Assembly: GCF_003987565.1 (NCBI RefSeq)
Contig: NZ_NGJY01000002.1
Coordinates: forward strand, 310,001-374,000
Reading direction: 5' to 3'
DNA length: 64,000 nt
Source: Vagococcus fessus
GTDB lineage: Bacteria > Bacillota > Bacilli > Lactobacillales > Vagococcaceae
The translations under genes and the position numbers were made by a program. The number at the start of each line of letters is the position of its first letter. Position 1 is the stretch's first letter. Shown piece after piece: positions 50,682 to 60,566 of the stretch. The notes under the pieces were generated by a model that saw nothing but the letters and a program-made list of their open reading frames with translations, was not told where the DNA came from and did not search any database.

Positions 50682-53365
50682 TCTACGAAATTTTGATCGA
50701 TTTTGTTCTCAATCATCATTTGTGTTAAATAAGCCACTTCACTCTCTGGTAATTCAACATTATATTGCTTTTCAAGTGGCATTAGATTAGAACGGACTGT
50801 CTTCATCTCCATACGATGACTTGCTTTAAACTCATCAATCTCTTTGAATTGTCTAGCTGCCTGCCCATTATTAAGTGCTTCTACTAAGAAAGCCAAATGT
50901 ATCAGCACACCCGCATCAACGCCAGGTTCGACCACAATTTGTAAATCAGTCTGCATCTGATGAACAATCTTTTGTAACATCATCAATAGCACTGATACTG
51001 ATGGGACACTCTTGATAGTTCCTTCCAAAGAAGATACCATCTGTTCCATCGGAACTTCGTCTGCTACAATTCGTTTAAACACGTTTAGTTTTTCATTACT
51101 AAAGATATCAAATGCTGAGAAGAATGGGATGTTTTGATAATCTATCTCTACCGTCCCTACAATCGCTAATATCTCATACTGCTCAATCAGTTCATCGATA
51201 TGCTTTTTGAATGACTCTTTTTCTAAAAATTGTAATTGGATAATCTCAATCACTTCAGTGTTGACTACTGGTAAAACTCGCTCATACAGTTTTTTAGAGA
51301 CACCTTCACCTGTAAAGCAAGTCACGATAACTGCCTTATCTAATTTACGCTTCGGTTTGAATTGATTTCTCACAATACTTTCTAGTGATAGTTGGATATT
51401 TTGGTAGATGTCTTTTAAACTTCTGCCGATACTAGCAGTCCTCACTGCTTCTAGAACAATCATCGTACTAACCATAGAAATAGCTTTTGTTCTAACACCT
51501 GTTTCTTCATAGATCATATCTCCAAAAGTGTTAAGCGAGCCCATATCAGTTAAAAGCAGCATACCACTTTCCATCTCATCACGATTATCCATAACATATG
51601 TTTTAAGTTCGTCATACATCTCTTGCACTTCCATCGTAAGTGGCATATTAAACGCCTTACCTGTATCTGTTCCTAACAATTCTTGAACTGCTTCTAGCAT
51701 ACTACTCGCTGTTGATTTTCCATGCATCAAAACAACTACGGAAACTTTACTTTCAGCCTTTTCTACTTTTTCGCTGATATCAAGCGATAAGAACATTGTG
51801 ATAAATCCTATTTCATCAAACGGTATTTCGATTTGATATTCTTCTTCTATTAAAGAGGAAATATCTAGTGCAACTTGAAATTCTTTTTTATAATTGATTC
51901 TGATTTCATTAAGATTCGGGTGAACAATACTTCTATTCTTTTCAATTCGTTCTAATGTCCCTTGTAGATGAAGTGCAAAAGTAAAACGCGCTTTCTGATT
52001 ATAACTTCTATCTAAACGCTCTTCGGCTAAGTCATATACTTTATTTGTTAAGTCCCACATTTTATCCGAAATCAATTCTCTATGAACATCACTTCTCGTC
52101 AATTCATCAACGTAGGTTTCAAAATATTTATCTACGTCTGTCTCAATCAACTCAGCTAAGTCCGTATTTTCTAAATCTACTGATGTCATACTAGATACGC
52201 GCTCTTCTATTTCGTTATATACTGACATGTCTCTAGCTGGATCAAGCGACCATACCACTTCTTTCATGCCTGGATCAAATGTTAAGTACTGATTATTTTT
52301 ATCGACAAATCGCTCTACCTTTTCAGGGGCTTCTTTGACTTTAAGTAGTCCTTTTTGAACATGTAGCGGTAGTTCTTGCTGATTAATTTGAAGATAGTCT
52401 TTCTGATTGGTACGACTATATAGAAAAGCTTTTGCACAAACAAGTTTCAAGTCACGCTTCACTTGTCCTATATTACCTTCTGCATAATAGAGCATGTAGG
52501 CTAAAATCGCATCACGTTCGACTATGATTCGACGATTCAGACGATTCGCTTCTTCTTTAATAAAACGTGTCACAATTTCATAACGCTCATCAATTGTACG
52601 CTCAGTTAAAGATGGTAAGGTAATCGACATCGGAATACGACGATTAAAAGTACTTAAAAAGGCACTTGAAGACTCGGTCGTCGCGCCGATAATCTGGACG
52701 CTGGCTTCATGACTCTTACTACTCTCACCTAACGGACGGTAGACCCCTTTATCAATAAAGGTAAAAAGCATCTCTTGACCTTCTGGTGGCAAGCGGTGAA
52801 TCTCGTCTAAGAATAAGATGCCGCCATTTGCTTTAGACATTAACCCCTCACGGTCCTCTGTCGCACCCGTGTAAGCCCCTTTTTTCACACCAAAAATATG
52901 CGCAAAAAGAAGTTGCGGATTTTGAGCATAGTCAGCACAATTAAACGAAATAAACGGTGCTGTTTTAGGAAGAGTTTCAGAGCTAATTGCAAAACGGTAC
53001 ATACATTCTGCAAAAAGTGATTTCCCTGTCCCTGTCTGTCCAAAAATAGTAGTATGTAAGCCTCTAGGTGGGTAAAGAATCGCCGCTTTCGCTTGCTGAA
53101 TCACAACTTTCAACGATTCTTCTGCTCCAACTAAGCTATCAAAACTCACTTCAAACGACTCTTCTTCTATTTCTTCAGCTGTCGAAATAGAAAATATGAT
53201 AGGGCGGCCGGTTGAACGTGCCACTCGTCCTTCTTTTGATAATTCATTTAAATAACGACTGACATTTGTTCGGTCCAGCTCCATTAAGTCGGCTACAGCT
53301 GCTGCTGTTAAGCCTGTTGGATTTTCCTCCAAGACTGCCATTATCTGTTCTTTTCTATTCGACAT
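50672..53365 (-). CDS. LevR-type sigma-54-dependent PTS operon activator
   Basis: An 897-residue regulator. It has an N-terminal winged helix (SNRKEQIMAVLEENPTGLTAAAVADLMELDRTNVSRYLNEL), an AAA+ domain (about 85-320) with Walker A TIFGQTGTGKSLFAECM, GAYTGA (in place of GAFTGA) and Walker B GGILFLDEIHRLP, a first PRD (about 440-540), an EIIA-Man-like domain (VVLMHGKSTASSMLEAV), an EIIB-Gat-like domain (VIVTCFTGEGVSKKLYERV) and a C-terminal PRD. It would activate the -24/-12 promoter directly downstream, under phosphorylation control by the PTS. The start is ATG at 53365, with GGGTGGGG before it. Confidence 0.95.
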   Translation of the reverse strand: MSNRKEQIMAVLEENPTGLTAAAVADLMELDRTNVSRYLNELSKEGRVARSTGRPIIFSISTAEEIEEESFEVSFDSLVGAEESLKVVIQQAKAAILYPPRGLHTTIFGQTGTGKSLFAECMYRFAISSETLPKTAPFISFNCADYAQNPQLLFAHIFGVKKGAYTGATEDREGLMSKANGGILFLDEIHRLPPEGQEMLFTFIDKGVYRPLGESSKSHEASVQIIGATTESSSAFLSTFNRRIPMSITLPSLTERTIDERYEIVTRFIKEEANRLNRRIIVERDAILAYMLYYAEGNIGQVKRDLKLVCAKAFLYSRTNQKDYLQINQQELPLHVQKGLLKVKEAPEKVERFVDKNNQYLTFDPGMKEVVWSLDPARDMSVYNEIEERVSSMTSVDLENTDLAELIETDVDKYFETYVDELTRSDVHRELISDKMWDLTNKVYDLAEERLDRSYNQKARFTFALHLQGTLERIEKNRSIVHPNLNEIRINYKKEFQVALDISSLIEEEYQIEIPFDEIGFITMFLSLDISEKVEKAESKVSVVVLMHGKSTASSMLEAVQELLGTDTGKAFNMPLTMEVQEMYDELKTYVMDNRDEMESGMLLLTDMGSLNTFGDMIYEETGVRTKAISMVSTMIVLEAVRTASIGRSLKDIYQNIQLSLESIVRNQFKPKRKLDKAVIVTCFTGEGVSKKLYERVLPVVNTEVIEIIQLQFLEKESFKKHIDELIEQYEILAIVGTVEIDYQNIPFFSAFDIFSNEKLNVFKRIVADEVPMEQMVSSLEGTIKSVPSVSVLLMMLQKIVHQMQTDLQIVVEPGVDAGVLIHLAFLVEALNNGQAARQFKEIDEFKASHRMEMKTVRSNLMPLEKQYNVELPESEVAYLTQMMIENKIDQNFVDTH

Positions 53366-53385
53366 CTTCCCCACCCTTTAGTTCA

Positions 53386-54726
53386 TTATTTCTCGGACTT
53401 TTTACGAGCCCCTTTATTCTTATCATTCTTTTTATTTTTAGTCTTAGTCTTGGTTTTCTTCTTAGCCGATTTCTTTTCAGCTGGTGTTTTGATTTTTTTG
53501 TAACGTTTCACTTCGCCATCGCCTTTAGGCTTTCTAGCTGGTTTATCTGATGTTCCTGACTCACCATCAGTTCCATTCGTTTCGTCCTCTGTTACAATAC
53601 GTTTTTCTTGTGTCACGATTTGACTACTGTGAACGGTCTTCTCTGATAATGGCCATTCTTTTTGCTTCGCAATTTTCTTTAGATCGCGAATAGAATAATC
53701 ATCAACAAGTGACAAGATATGCCCATCATGTCCCATACGACCTGTACGTCCTGAACGGTGAACATAACTTTCTAATGTATAAGGCACGTCATAATGAATA
53801 ACATACGGCAGGGCATCAAAGTCTAACCCACGTGCCGCAATATCTGTTGTTAACAGTAAGTTTAATTTATTATCAGCAAAAGCTGATAACGCTAAACGAC
53901 GTTCCATTTTATTTTGATCTGATGCTAACGTTGCATTTGCTACACCTAAGAATTCTAATTTTTCTGACACAAAGCCCATCTCTTGTACTTCGTTAAAGAA
54001 GACAATTGCTTTAAAGCCTTTGATATGTGACAGTTTACGTAAAACTTCAACACGTTTTCTTGGCGGTGTCACGATATAACCATGTTCAACTGTTCCAGCT
54101 GATTGGTCTTCATCCGTTACGTCTAAAATAGTCATTTCACGTTTATTTAGCTCGCCTAATTTCTCTTCAATTGCTACAGCCGTCGCTGATACACAGACTA
54201 GTTGTGCGTCACGGTCTAATGATTTTAAGATAGTTGCTGAGGCATTTAATTCACTTGTTTCAATCAATTGATCCACTTCATCCAAAACTAGTGTTTTTAG
54301 CAAATGAGCTTTCACTTTTTTACCTTTGATTAATTCAATCACACGACCAGGTGTCCCTACTAGGACTTCTGGTTTTGTTTTTAGTTTTTCAATTTGGCGT
54401 TTAACGTTAGCTCCACCTACAAGTGCTTGAGAGTTTAGGCCTAATAAATCAGCCCACTCTTTTGTCACACTCGCCACTTGAACAGCTAATTCTTGAGAAG
54501 GCAGTAATATAAGCAATTGATTGCCTGCGCCTTTTTCAATCGTTTGTAGTAATGGTAATAAATACGCTAATGTTTTTCCTGATCCTGTTGGAGATACTCC
54601 TACTAAGTTTTCCCCTGCTAACAACGGTTCATACCCTTTATCTTGGATCGGTGAAGCTGATGTAAATCCTAATTTTCCCCACTGTGCTTGCCACACTTCT
54701 GGTAATTTTTCTACTAATGTCGTCAC
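53386..54726 (-). CDS. DEAD-box RNA helicase
   Basis: A 446-residue ATP-dependent RNA helicase. The motifs are Q-motif SASPIQDKGYEPLL, motif I SPTGSGKTLAYLLPL, Ia LLPSQELAVQ, motif II as VLDEVDQL (DEVD, a common variant), motif III VSATAV, motif V TDIAARGLDF and motif VI HRSGRTGRMG. The last 75 residues are a Lys-rich disordered tail (KKIKTPAEKKSAKKKTKTK...), likely to bind RNA unspecifically. It probably acts in RNA decay, ribosome assembly or cold growth. It stands 21 bases before the LevR-type gene in the other reading order, with separate transcription likely. Confidence 0.92.
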   Translation of the reverse strand: MTTLVEKLPEVWQAQWGKLGFTSASPIQDKGYEPLLAGENLVGVSPTGSGKTLAYLLPLLQTIEKGAGNQLLILLPSQELAVQVASVTKEWADLLGLNSQALVGGANVKRQIEKLKTKPEVLVGTPGRVIELIKGKKVKAHLLKTLVLDEVDQLIETSELNASATILKSLDRDAQLVCVSATAVAIEEKLGELNKREMTILDVTDEDQSAGTVEHGYIVTPPRKRVEVLRKLSHIKGFKAIVFFNEVQEMGFVSEKLEFLGVANATLASDQNKMERRLALSAFADNKLNLLLTTDIAARGLDFDALPYVIHYDVPYTLESYVHRSGRTGRMGHDGHILSLVDDYSIRDLKKIAKQKEWPLSEKTVHSSQIVTQEKRIVTEDETNGTDGESGTSDKPARKPKGDGEVKRYKKIKTPAEKKSAKKKTKTKTKNKKNDKNKGARKKSEK

Positions 54727-54770
54727 TCTTTTTCCCTCATATTCTTTATCAGTTTCTAAACTAATTGATT

Positions 54771-55772
54771 TTATTTTTTATCGGCTTTAAAGTAAATGCC
54801 TTCTTGTTTACGTAATGTTTCCATGATGTCATGAACGGTTAATGCAACCTCACACCAATTACTATAATTTTCTTTTGAGGTTTCTGATGTTGGGTTATTA
54901 ATAACACTTGCAAAGTCTACTGCTTCTTCAATCATTGGATTGTCTAAACTTGTACATGAAACTTTTTCCACATTACCTTTTTGATCAATAACAGAAATAT
55001 CATCGATGCTATTAATCGCATTTAAACTAATCGTTTGAGTTGGTGTGTAGATTTCTGTTGGCAAGAAACTATTGCCAATCTTACCTGTCATCATATTAAC
55101 GTCAAAGTTCTCATAACGTAAAACCATTGTACCGATCCCATCAACACCTGTTCTAATTTTTCTAGCAAAGTAATGAACTGATTCGGGTTTACCAAACCAC
55201 GCCACTGAAGCATACAAAACGTATACTCCTAAATCCATTAACGCTCCACCTGAAAAATCAAGTGAGAAGATATTAGGCTCTTCACCAGCAAGAACAGCAT
55301 CATAACGTGATGAGTATTTCATAAAGCTAATATTCGCCCCAATCACATCATCCTCACAGTTACTTAATAACTCTGATACTTTTTTAAAGCTGTCTTCATG
55401 AATATTACGAGCTGCTTCAAAAATAAAGCGATCATTTTCACTGGCTACGGCTAATAGGTGTTGCCACTCAGCTAATGTTGATACAGCTGGTTTTTCAACA
55501 ATAACATGTTTACCCGCTTCTAAACTCGCTTTTGCTTGTTCAAAGTGCAAGCTATTTGGTGAGGCAATATATACCACATCGATTCCCTCAGCCTGATAAA
55601 ACTCATCCAAGCTATCCGTTACACCCTCGCACGAAAAATCAGCTGCAAATGACTGAGCTGTTTCTAATTTTCTAGAATAAACCAATGCTAAGCGGTACTC
55701 TTTTGATGCTTCTGCCGCTTCGATAAATTGTTTTGTAATCCAATTTGTGCCAATAATTCCTAAATTCAACAT
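54771..55772 (-). CDS. Gfo/Idh/MocA family oxidoreductase
   Basis: A 333-residue NAD(P)-dependent dehydrogenase. The N-terminal Rossmann domain has LNLGIIGTNWITKQFIEAA and the family motif GKHVIVEKPAVSTLAEW (EKP). The C-terminal substrate domain includes FSGGALMDLGVYVLYASVAWFG, with the usual G-x-L-x-D-x-G-x-Y. The substrate is unknown; relatives act on sugars, inositols or diols. It is 19 bases downstream of sfsA on the same strand. Confidence 0.9.
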   Translation of the reverse strand: MLNLGIIGTNWITKQFIEAAEASKEYRLALVYSRKLETAQSFAADFSCEGVTDSLDEFYQAEGIDVVYIASPNSLHFEQAKASLEAGKHVIVEKPAVSTLAEWQHLLAVASENDRFIFEAARNIHEDSFKKVSELLSNCEDDVIGANISFMKYSSRYDAVLAGEEPNIFSLDFSGGALMDLGVYVLYASVAWFGKPESVHYFARKIRTGVDGIGTMVLRYENFDVNMMTGKIGNSFLPTEIYTPTQTISLNAINSIDDISVIDQKGNVEKVSCTSLDNPMIEEAVDFASVINNPTSETSKENYSNWCEVALTVHDIMETLRKQEGIYFKADKK

Positions 55773-55790
55773 AGCTATTCTCTCCTCTAT

Positions 55791-56522
55791 TTAAACCAGC
55801 GCTTCAACAAAATCATGTGCTAAATCCACTGGTATACTTTCTTTTAGTTCGATTGTTTCTGGTGTGACTTTACAATTGTATGCTAAAACTTCAAGTCCTT
55901 TTCCCTGACCTTCTTCAATCGCTTGTTGCAATTTCGGTTGACGCTCTTCGTGAATCGTTGCTAACTCAACCTCTTCTAACTGAATAATAAATAACACCGC
56001 AGTTAGGTAGCCTTCCGCTCTAGCTGTACTTAATTCAGTCACATGCTTTAGAGCTCTTTCACTTGGTGCATCTGGAAAAGCAGCTTTTTTATTGTGTTCT
56101 AAGGTCATCCCTTTTACTTCAACAAAGGCTTTCTCATCTTGGTCAGTCGTTACACAAATATCAAACCTCGATGCTCCGTATGTTACTTCACGTCTAACTT
56201 CAGTGATATTCCCTTTTAAAAATGGCAAGATAATCTCACCAGACTGGATTCCTTCTGCTGCCAGTTGATTGGGAACTTGACTGTCGATGTTAATCCACTT
56301 GCCTTTTTTCTCAACAGCTACTAAGTCATAATCAGTCTTTCGTGTCGGCGATGCTTGATAGCTAAGAGATACATTTACTCCTGGAATTAACAATTCTTTA
56401 CAACGTCCTGTATTTTTCACATGGACACGAACTTCTTCTCCAGACTCCAGTAAACATCTTGCTATAAAACGATTATCTCGATTAATTAATGTTGCCACTT
56501 GAATATTCGGATAACAGACCAT
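55791..56522 (-). CDS. sfsA: Sugar fermentation stimulation protein A (SfsA)
   Basis: A 243-residue SfsA-family protein: an N-terminal OB-like part (ATLINRDNRFIARCLLESGEEVRVHVKNTGRCKELLIPG) and a nuclease-like core with RREVTYGASRFDICVTTDQDEKAFVEVKGMTLEHNKKAAFPDAPSERALKHVTEL. The E/D-x-E-V-K-G element resembles restriction-nuclease active sites. E. coli SfsA influences maltose use, but its biochemical role is unsettled. GGAGGCG precedes the ATG. It probably forms an operon with the oxidoreductase. Confidence 0.93.
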   Translation of the reverse strand: MVCYPNIQVATLINRDNRFIARCLLESGEEVRVHVKNTGRCKELLIPGVNVSLSYQASPTRKTDYDLVAVEKKGKWINIDSQVPNQLAAEGIQSGEIILPFLKGNITEVRREVTYGASRFDICVTTDQDEKAFVEVKGMTLEHNKKAAFPDAPSERALKHVTELSTARAEGYLTAVLFIIQLEEVELATIHEERQPKLQQAIEEGQGKGLEVLAYNCKVTPETIELKESIPVDLAHDFVEALV

Positions 56523-56590
56523 CTTAACGCCTCCACTTCTAACTATGTCTATTTATTATACACTATTTAGGAGGTTGATTGCTAAAATAA

Positions 56591-56622
56591 AAAACCCTGA
56601 ATCTAAAGAGATTCAAGGTTTT
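56591..56622 (-). terminator. Terminator of ndh
   Basis: AAAACC-TGAATC / GATTCA-GGTTTT stem (one mismatch) 14 bases after the ndh stop codon, with T-rich tail on the minus strand. Confidence 0.85.
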
Positions 56623-56635
56623 AAAAGTTAAATTC

Positions 56636-57841
56636 TTAGTGGTAGAAATCAAAACGACCTTTTTTAAGTAAAACAGAAGGTGTTCCTGTTTGTAATAATG
56701 ATTTGTCTACAATTCCTTTTTTCATAACAGAGGCAATATAGCCTTTGAAATCTTTGTTCATTGTATGACCGATACCATCATTGTTACCTAATGATGCAAC
56801 AGTACCTGCTGATTTGAATTCAAATAAATTTGGTTCTGTTCCAGAAAATTTATTTGCCATTGCTTCAACAACGTAGTCTGCTTGAACTAGAGCAATTTGA
56901 GCTGTAGTTGGGTAAGGACGGCCTGACGCTTCATCCATAACCGCACTAACGTCACCAATCATGAAGACGTTTGGTTGACCTTTAACTGTTAAGTCTGGTT
57001 CTACCATTACGCGACCACGACGTTCTTCAAAGCCTGATGCTCCGACAACGCTGCTTCCACGTACACCTGTAGTCCAGATGATTGTGCTTGCTTCGATTTC
57101 TTTTAATTCGCCATCTTGTTCGTAAACAACTGATGATTCTTTGATTTCTTTAATTGGTGTTCCTACGATAAATTCAACACCACGTTTTTCTAATACGTCG
57201 ATACCGTATGATGCTAATTTTTCTGAGAACATTGGTAATAATTTTGGCATTGCTTCGATACATGTTACTTTCACTTTATCCATTGGGAAATCAAATTTAT
57301 CCGCTAATTTTGGTAAACGGTTTGAGATTTCGCCTAAATACTCGATACTTGTGAAACCAGCACCACAAACTACAATGCTTAAATCTTTAGGGTCTTTTGA
57401 TACTTTGTAGTTTTGTAAGTTTTTATCTAATTGTGCTTTAGCCGCTTCAGCTGTCTTGATATCAACTAATGGCCATCCGAATTCGTCAACACCTGGGATA
57501 CCAAATGATTCTGATTCGAAACCTAAGGCAACCACTAAGTAATCATAGCTTACTTTTTCGCCTTCTTTTAATGACACTTCTTGCGCTTCATGATTAATCG
57601 TTGTCACTTCATCTTGAATAAAGTTAACTTTTGATTCATCAATAACATCTTTGATTTCAAAGCTAATTTTTTTAGCTGGCTCAGTACCTGCTGCAACTTC
57701 GTGTAATTGAGTCGCTTCATAGTGATATGAGTTTTTGTTGATTAATGTGATTTCAGCATCTAGACCTTTTTTTTGTAAGCCTTTTACTGTTCTAAGACCT
57801 GCGTATCCTGCCCCTAAGACAACAATTTTCTTTTTAGTCAT
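56636..57841 (-). CDS. ndh: Type 2 NADH dehydrogenase
   Basis: A 401-residue FAD-dependent NADH:quinone oxidoreductase. FAD binding is at the N-terminus (KIVVLGAGYAGLRTVKGL), NADH binding around LSIVVCGAGFTSIEYLGEI, and the second FAD contact is VFMIGDVSAVMDEASGRPYPTTAQIALVQADYV with the quinone-site AQxAxxxA-type motif. It links NADH oxidation to the menaquinone pool at the inner face of the membrane without pumping protons. The ATG at 57841 has CGGAGG upstream; the frame is open to 57904. Confidence 0.93.
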   Translation of the reverse strand: MTKKKIVVLGAGYAGLRTVKGLQKKGLDAEITLINKNSYHYEATQLHEVAAGTEPAKKISFEIKDVIDESKVNFIQDEVTTINHEAQEVSLKEGEKVSYDYLVVALGFESESFGIPGVDEFGWPLVDIKTAEAAKAQLDKNLQNYKVSKDPKDLSIVVCGAGFTSIEYLGEISNRLPKLADKFDFPMDKVKVTCIEAMPKLLPMFSEKLASYGIDVLEKRGVEFIVGTPIKEIKESSVVYEQDGELKEIEASTIIWTTGVRGSSVVGASGFEERRGRVMVEPDLTVKGQPNVFMIGDVSAVMDEASGRPYPTTAQIALVQADYVVEAMANKFSGTEPNLFEFKSAGTVASLGNNDGIGHTMNKDFKGYIASVMKKGIVDKSLLQTGTPSVLLKKGRFDFYH

Positions 57842-57977
57842 GTTTTTTATTCCTCCGTTTTTTATCACACTCGCACATTCCGTGCTAATTGTAATTATTC
57901 TCATCTCTAATTAAACCATTTTTTTCGCCAAATAGGAAATTATCTGTTTGTAAATCTAATTAATTTTTTAGAAATAA

Positions 57978-58000
57978 AAAAACACGCCAAGGCGTGTTTT
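57978..58000. terminator. Terminator of the MFS efflux gene
   Basis: AAAAACACGCC / GGCGTGTTTT with a two-base loop next to the MFS stop codon at 58004. Confidence 0.85.
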
Positions 58001-58003
58001 GAA

Positions 58004-59176
58004 TTAATTTGTTTTTACTTTTGCTTTGCTATTCCAAATCATCGTTAACATGAAGGTGATCGTCAAAATAACAACCACAACATAGTACGGATAATGTGAA
58101 TTAACATCTAATAATGTCCCAGACAAAATAGGACCTACGATATTCCCCACACTTGTAAGTGCAGAGTTGACTCCACTAACAGAACCTTGATTTTCACCAG
58201 CGTGTTTGGATAAGAAGGTCGTAATAGCAGGTCTAATCAAATCAAAGGCTAAGAAGATAACGAATGTACTAGTCAAGACACCCCAATACCCTTTTGCAAA
58301 GACAATCGCTAGCACGAAAACAGCACTAACGGCTAGACATAAACGAATCAGACCAATTTCACCTATCTTACGAACAATGGCATCAAAGAAAACAATTTGA
58401 ACGATCAAGGCAAGAACACCACTGACTGTAATAACCACCGCGATATCTCTTACTGAGAAACCATAGTTGATATCCACATAGATACTATAAATAGACTCAA
58501 ATGCTGCTAACCCAAATGCATTAATCAAAATAATGAAGAATGGGAATGTTAAAGCTGGCATTAAAATAACTTCTTTTAAGCTCGTTTTCGGACCATCTTC
58601 TGTCACTGTTTCAATACGTTTCGGTTCTTTAAGCATTACCAATGCAAACAAAAATCCTACTAATCCTAAAATACCCGCTACATAAAACGGTAAACGCATA
58701 GAGATATCACCTAAGAAACCACCAATTCCAGGTCCAATAATAAATCCTCCACTAATCGCTCCTGATACCCAGCCCATTGCTTTTGGTCGTTCTTCTAATG
58801 TTGTAATATCTGCCACAAAAGCCATGACTGAAGGGAAAATTAAAGCCGCACTAAGGCCACCTAAAATCCTTGAAACATATAATGCTGGAACTGTTGTCCC
58901 CATACCAAAAAGAAATTCTGATAATGAGAAAATAACCATACCTATAACAATCATCCGTTTACGACCAAATAAATCTGATAAACGTCCTGCTACTGGTGAA
59001 CAGATTAATTGTGACATCGCATAGGCTGCGGTTAAATAACCCATTGTTTGCCCACTTAAATGCATCTCGCTTTTAAATGTTGGCATTACTGGTATAACTA
59101 ACCCAATCCCTACGAATACTAAGAAGAGATTACCAATAACAATCAACATCATTTTTTGTGTTTCTTTATTTTTCAT
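58004..59176 (-). CDS. Major facilitator superfamily drug efflux transporter (TetA/NorA group)
   Basis: A 390-residue MFS protein with 12 membrane helices. It has motif A in GRLSDLFGRKRMIVIGM, the antiporter motif C in GFIIGPGIGGFLGDI, and motif B-like YVSRILGGLSAALIFPSVMAF. These point to a drug:H+ antiporter of the 12-helix DHA1 group. The substrate is unknown. The ATG at 59176 follows GGAGG. A promoter (59319-59347) and an intervening terminator hairpin (59254-59283) suggest control by transcription attenuation. Confidence 0.88.
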   Translation of the reverse strand: MKNKETQKMMLIVIGNLFLVFVGIGLVIPVMPTFKSEMHLSGQTMGYLTAAYAMSQLICSPVAGRLSDLFGRKRMIVIGMVIFSLSEFLFGMGTTVPALYVSRILGGLSAALIFPSVMAFVADITTLEERPKAMGWVSGAISGGFIIGPGIGGFLGDISMRLPFYVAGILGLVGFLFALVMLKEPKRIETVTEDGPKTSLKEVILMPALTFPFFIILINAFGLAAFESIYSIYVDINYGFSVRDIAVVITVSGVLALIVQIVFFDAIVRKIGEIGLIRLCLAVSAVFVLAIVFAKGYWGVLTSTFVIFLAFDLIRPAITTFLSKHAGENQGSVSGVNSALTSVGNIVGPILSGTLLDVNSHYPYYVVVVILTITFMLTMIWNSKAKVKTN

Positions 59177-59253
59177 ATTTTCCTCCAATCTGATACCTAT
59201 AGCGGCCTATTTCATTACTTTTACCTATATTTTCAACTTAAAAATATTTAGAA

Positions 59254-59283
59254 AAAGGGCCCTCATATGCACGAGGGTCCTTT
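59254..59283 (-). terminator. Attenuator-like terminator in the leader of the MFS gene
   Basis: On the minus strand AAAGGACCCTC pairs with GAGGGCCCTTT (one A/C mismatch), followed by TTTTTC and an AT-rich run. It lies between the promoter at 59319-59347 and the MFS start codon. Confidence 0.7.
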
Positions 59284-59318
59284 GATATAATCGCTAGGGT
59301 TATCACCTGTTTTTCCTA

Positions 59319-59347
59319 ATACTATCACATGAAATTTGTGTCGGCAA
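59319..59347 (-). promoter_or_regulatory. Promoter of the MFS efflux gene
   Basis: On the minus strand TTGCCG, 17-bp spacer, TAGTAT. The transcript would have a leader of about 135 bases containing the hairpin at 59254-59283. Confidence 0.65.
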
Positions 59348-59494
59348 TATGCAATCTGACGAATTTTTTCATAACAATTTTTAAGTCGGATTCCTAAACG
59401 AAGGTTGTGTCACCTTTCACTAAAAAATCATGCTTTTATACTGAGTTTTTTGCTATACTTAAACAAGAAACCTATGTCTGAAAGGAGCTAACTT

Positions 59495-60526
59495 ATGTAT
59501 CCTAATACAACACAAACCATTCTTTCCCAATTAAAGTCTGGTATATTCCCAGGTGCTAATTTTGCCTTTGTTGAAGGTAACACGATTGAGACACATTCTT
59601 ATGGTCATGCCTCACTTTTACCGAATCGTGAAACAATGTTAGACACGACTCTCTTTGATGTCGCATCCCTTACAAAAGTAATCGGTACAAACAGTGTTAT
59701 TTTAAAATTAATCGAAACCGAACAGCTTGATATTGATTTGCCAATCACTTTTTATTTACCTGCTTTTCACGATAAGAAGGTAACGAGTCGTCACTTGCTC
59801 ACCCACACCTCTGATATCAATCCTTTTATAAAAGATCGTGACACTTTAAACAAAGAAGAGTTACGAGCAGCGCTTCTTCTTTTAAAATCAGGGCCTAATA
59901 TCGGATCAAAAGTAGCCTACACCGATACTGGAACGCTCTTACTTGGCTTTTTAATTGAAAAATTATATAACAAACCCGTGCAACACGTTATAGAGGAAGA
60001 CGTTTTACGTCCTCTTCGGCTTAATAAAAGTACTTTTAAACCTGACCTGTCCGATTCTATCGCCGCTACAGAAAATCATCCTAAACGAGGTGTTATTCGT
60101 GGCGCTGTCCACGATCCTAAAGCTTTTGTTTTAGGTGAAAATTGCGGAAGTGCTGGTTTATTCTCTACGTTAGAAGATTGTCTTACTTTTTGTCAAATGA
60201 TACTTAGTCGTGGCAATCTTTCTGATGGTTCGACCTATTTAAAAGAAGAAACCATCACCTCTTTATTACAAGATTGGACTCCTAGTGGGACATTAAACCG
60301 TTCCTTAGGTTGGGATTTAAAAACGACTGTCGATTCAAAACGACCTCTACTTTTCCATACCGGTTATACCGGTACTTTTTTACTTATTGATCCCAAAGAA
60401 AAAAGTGCGTTTATCTTTTTATCAAATCGGGTTCATCCTGTTGATAATAGAGCGAACTATATAGAGAAAAGAGATCACATATTAGAGGAATATTTAAACG
60501 AGAAGGCCACACTAACAAAAATCTGA
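59495..60526 (+). CDS. Cytosolic serine hydrolase, beta-lactamase/esterase family (class C fold)
   Basis: A 343-residue hydrolase with SxxK in FDVASLTKVIGTN, a YxD/N-type second motif in KVAYTDTGTLLLG and HTG in LLFHTGYTGTFLLIDP, plus HLLTHTSDINPF. There is no signal peptide or membrane anchor, so it acts in the cytosol, in contrast to the anchored relative at 8956. Members include esterases and D-aminopeptidases; the substrate is unknown. It is preceded by AAAGGAG and followed 40 bases later by manA on the same strand. Confidence 0.88.
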   Translation: MYPNTTQTILSQLKSGIFPGANFAFVEGNTIETHSYGHASLLPNRETMLDTTLFDVASLTKVIGTNSVILKLIETEQLDIDLPITFYLPAFHDKKVTSRHLLTHTSDINPFIKDRDTLNKEELRAALLLLKSGPNIGSKVAYTDTGTLLLGFLIEKLYNKPVQHVIEEDVLRPLRLNKSTFKPDLSDSIAATENHPKRGVIRGAVHDPKAFVLGENCGSAGLFSTLEDCLTFCQMILSRGNLSDGSTYLKEETITSLLQDWTPSGTLNRSLGWDLKTTVDSKRPLLFHTGYTGTFLLIDPKEKSAFIFLSNRVHPVDNRANYIEKRDHILEEYLNEKATLTKI

Positions 60527-60566
60527 TATAATAATTAAGATATTATTACTAAGGAGGACTTTATTT

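Noticed and set aside
53266-53550. 94-codon hydrophobic open frame opposite the DEAD-box tail and LevR start
   Set aside because: The hydrophobic residues are the complement of Lys codons in the helicase tail; no start signal.
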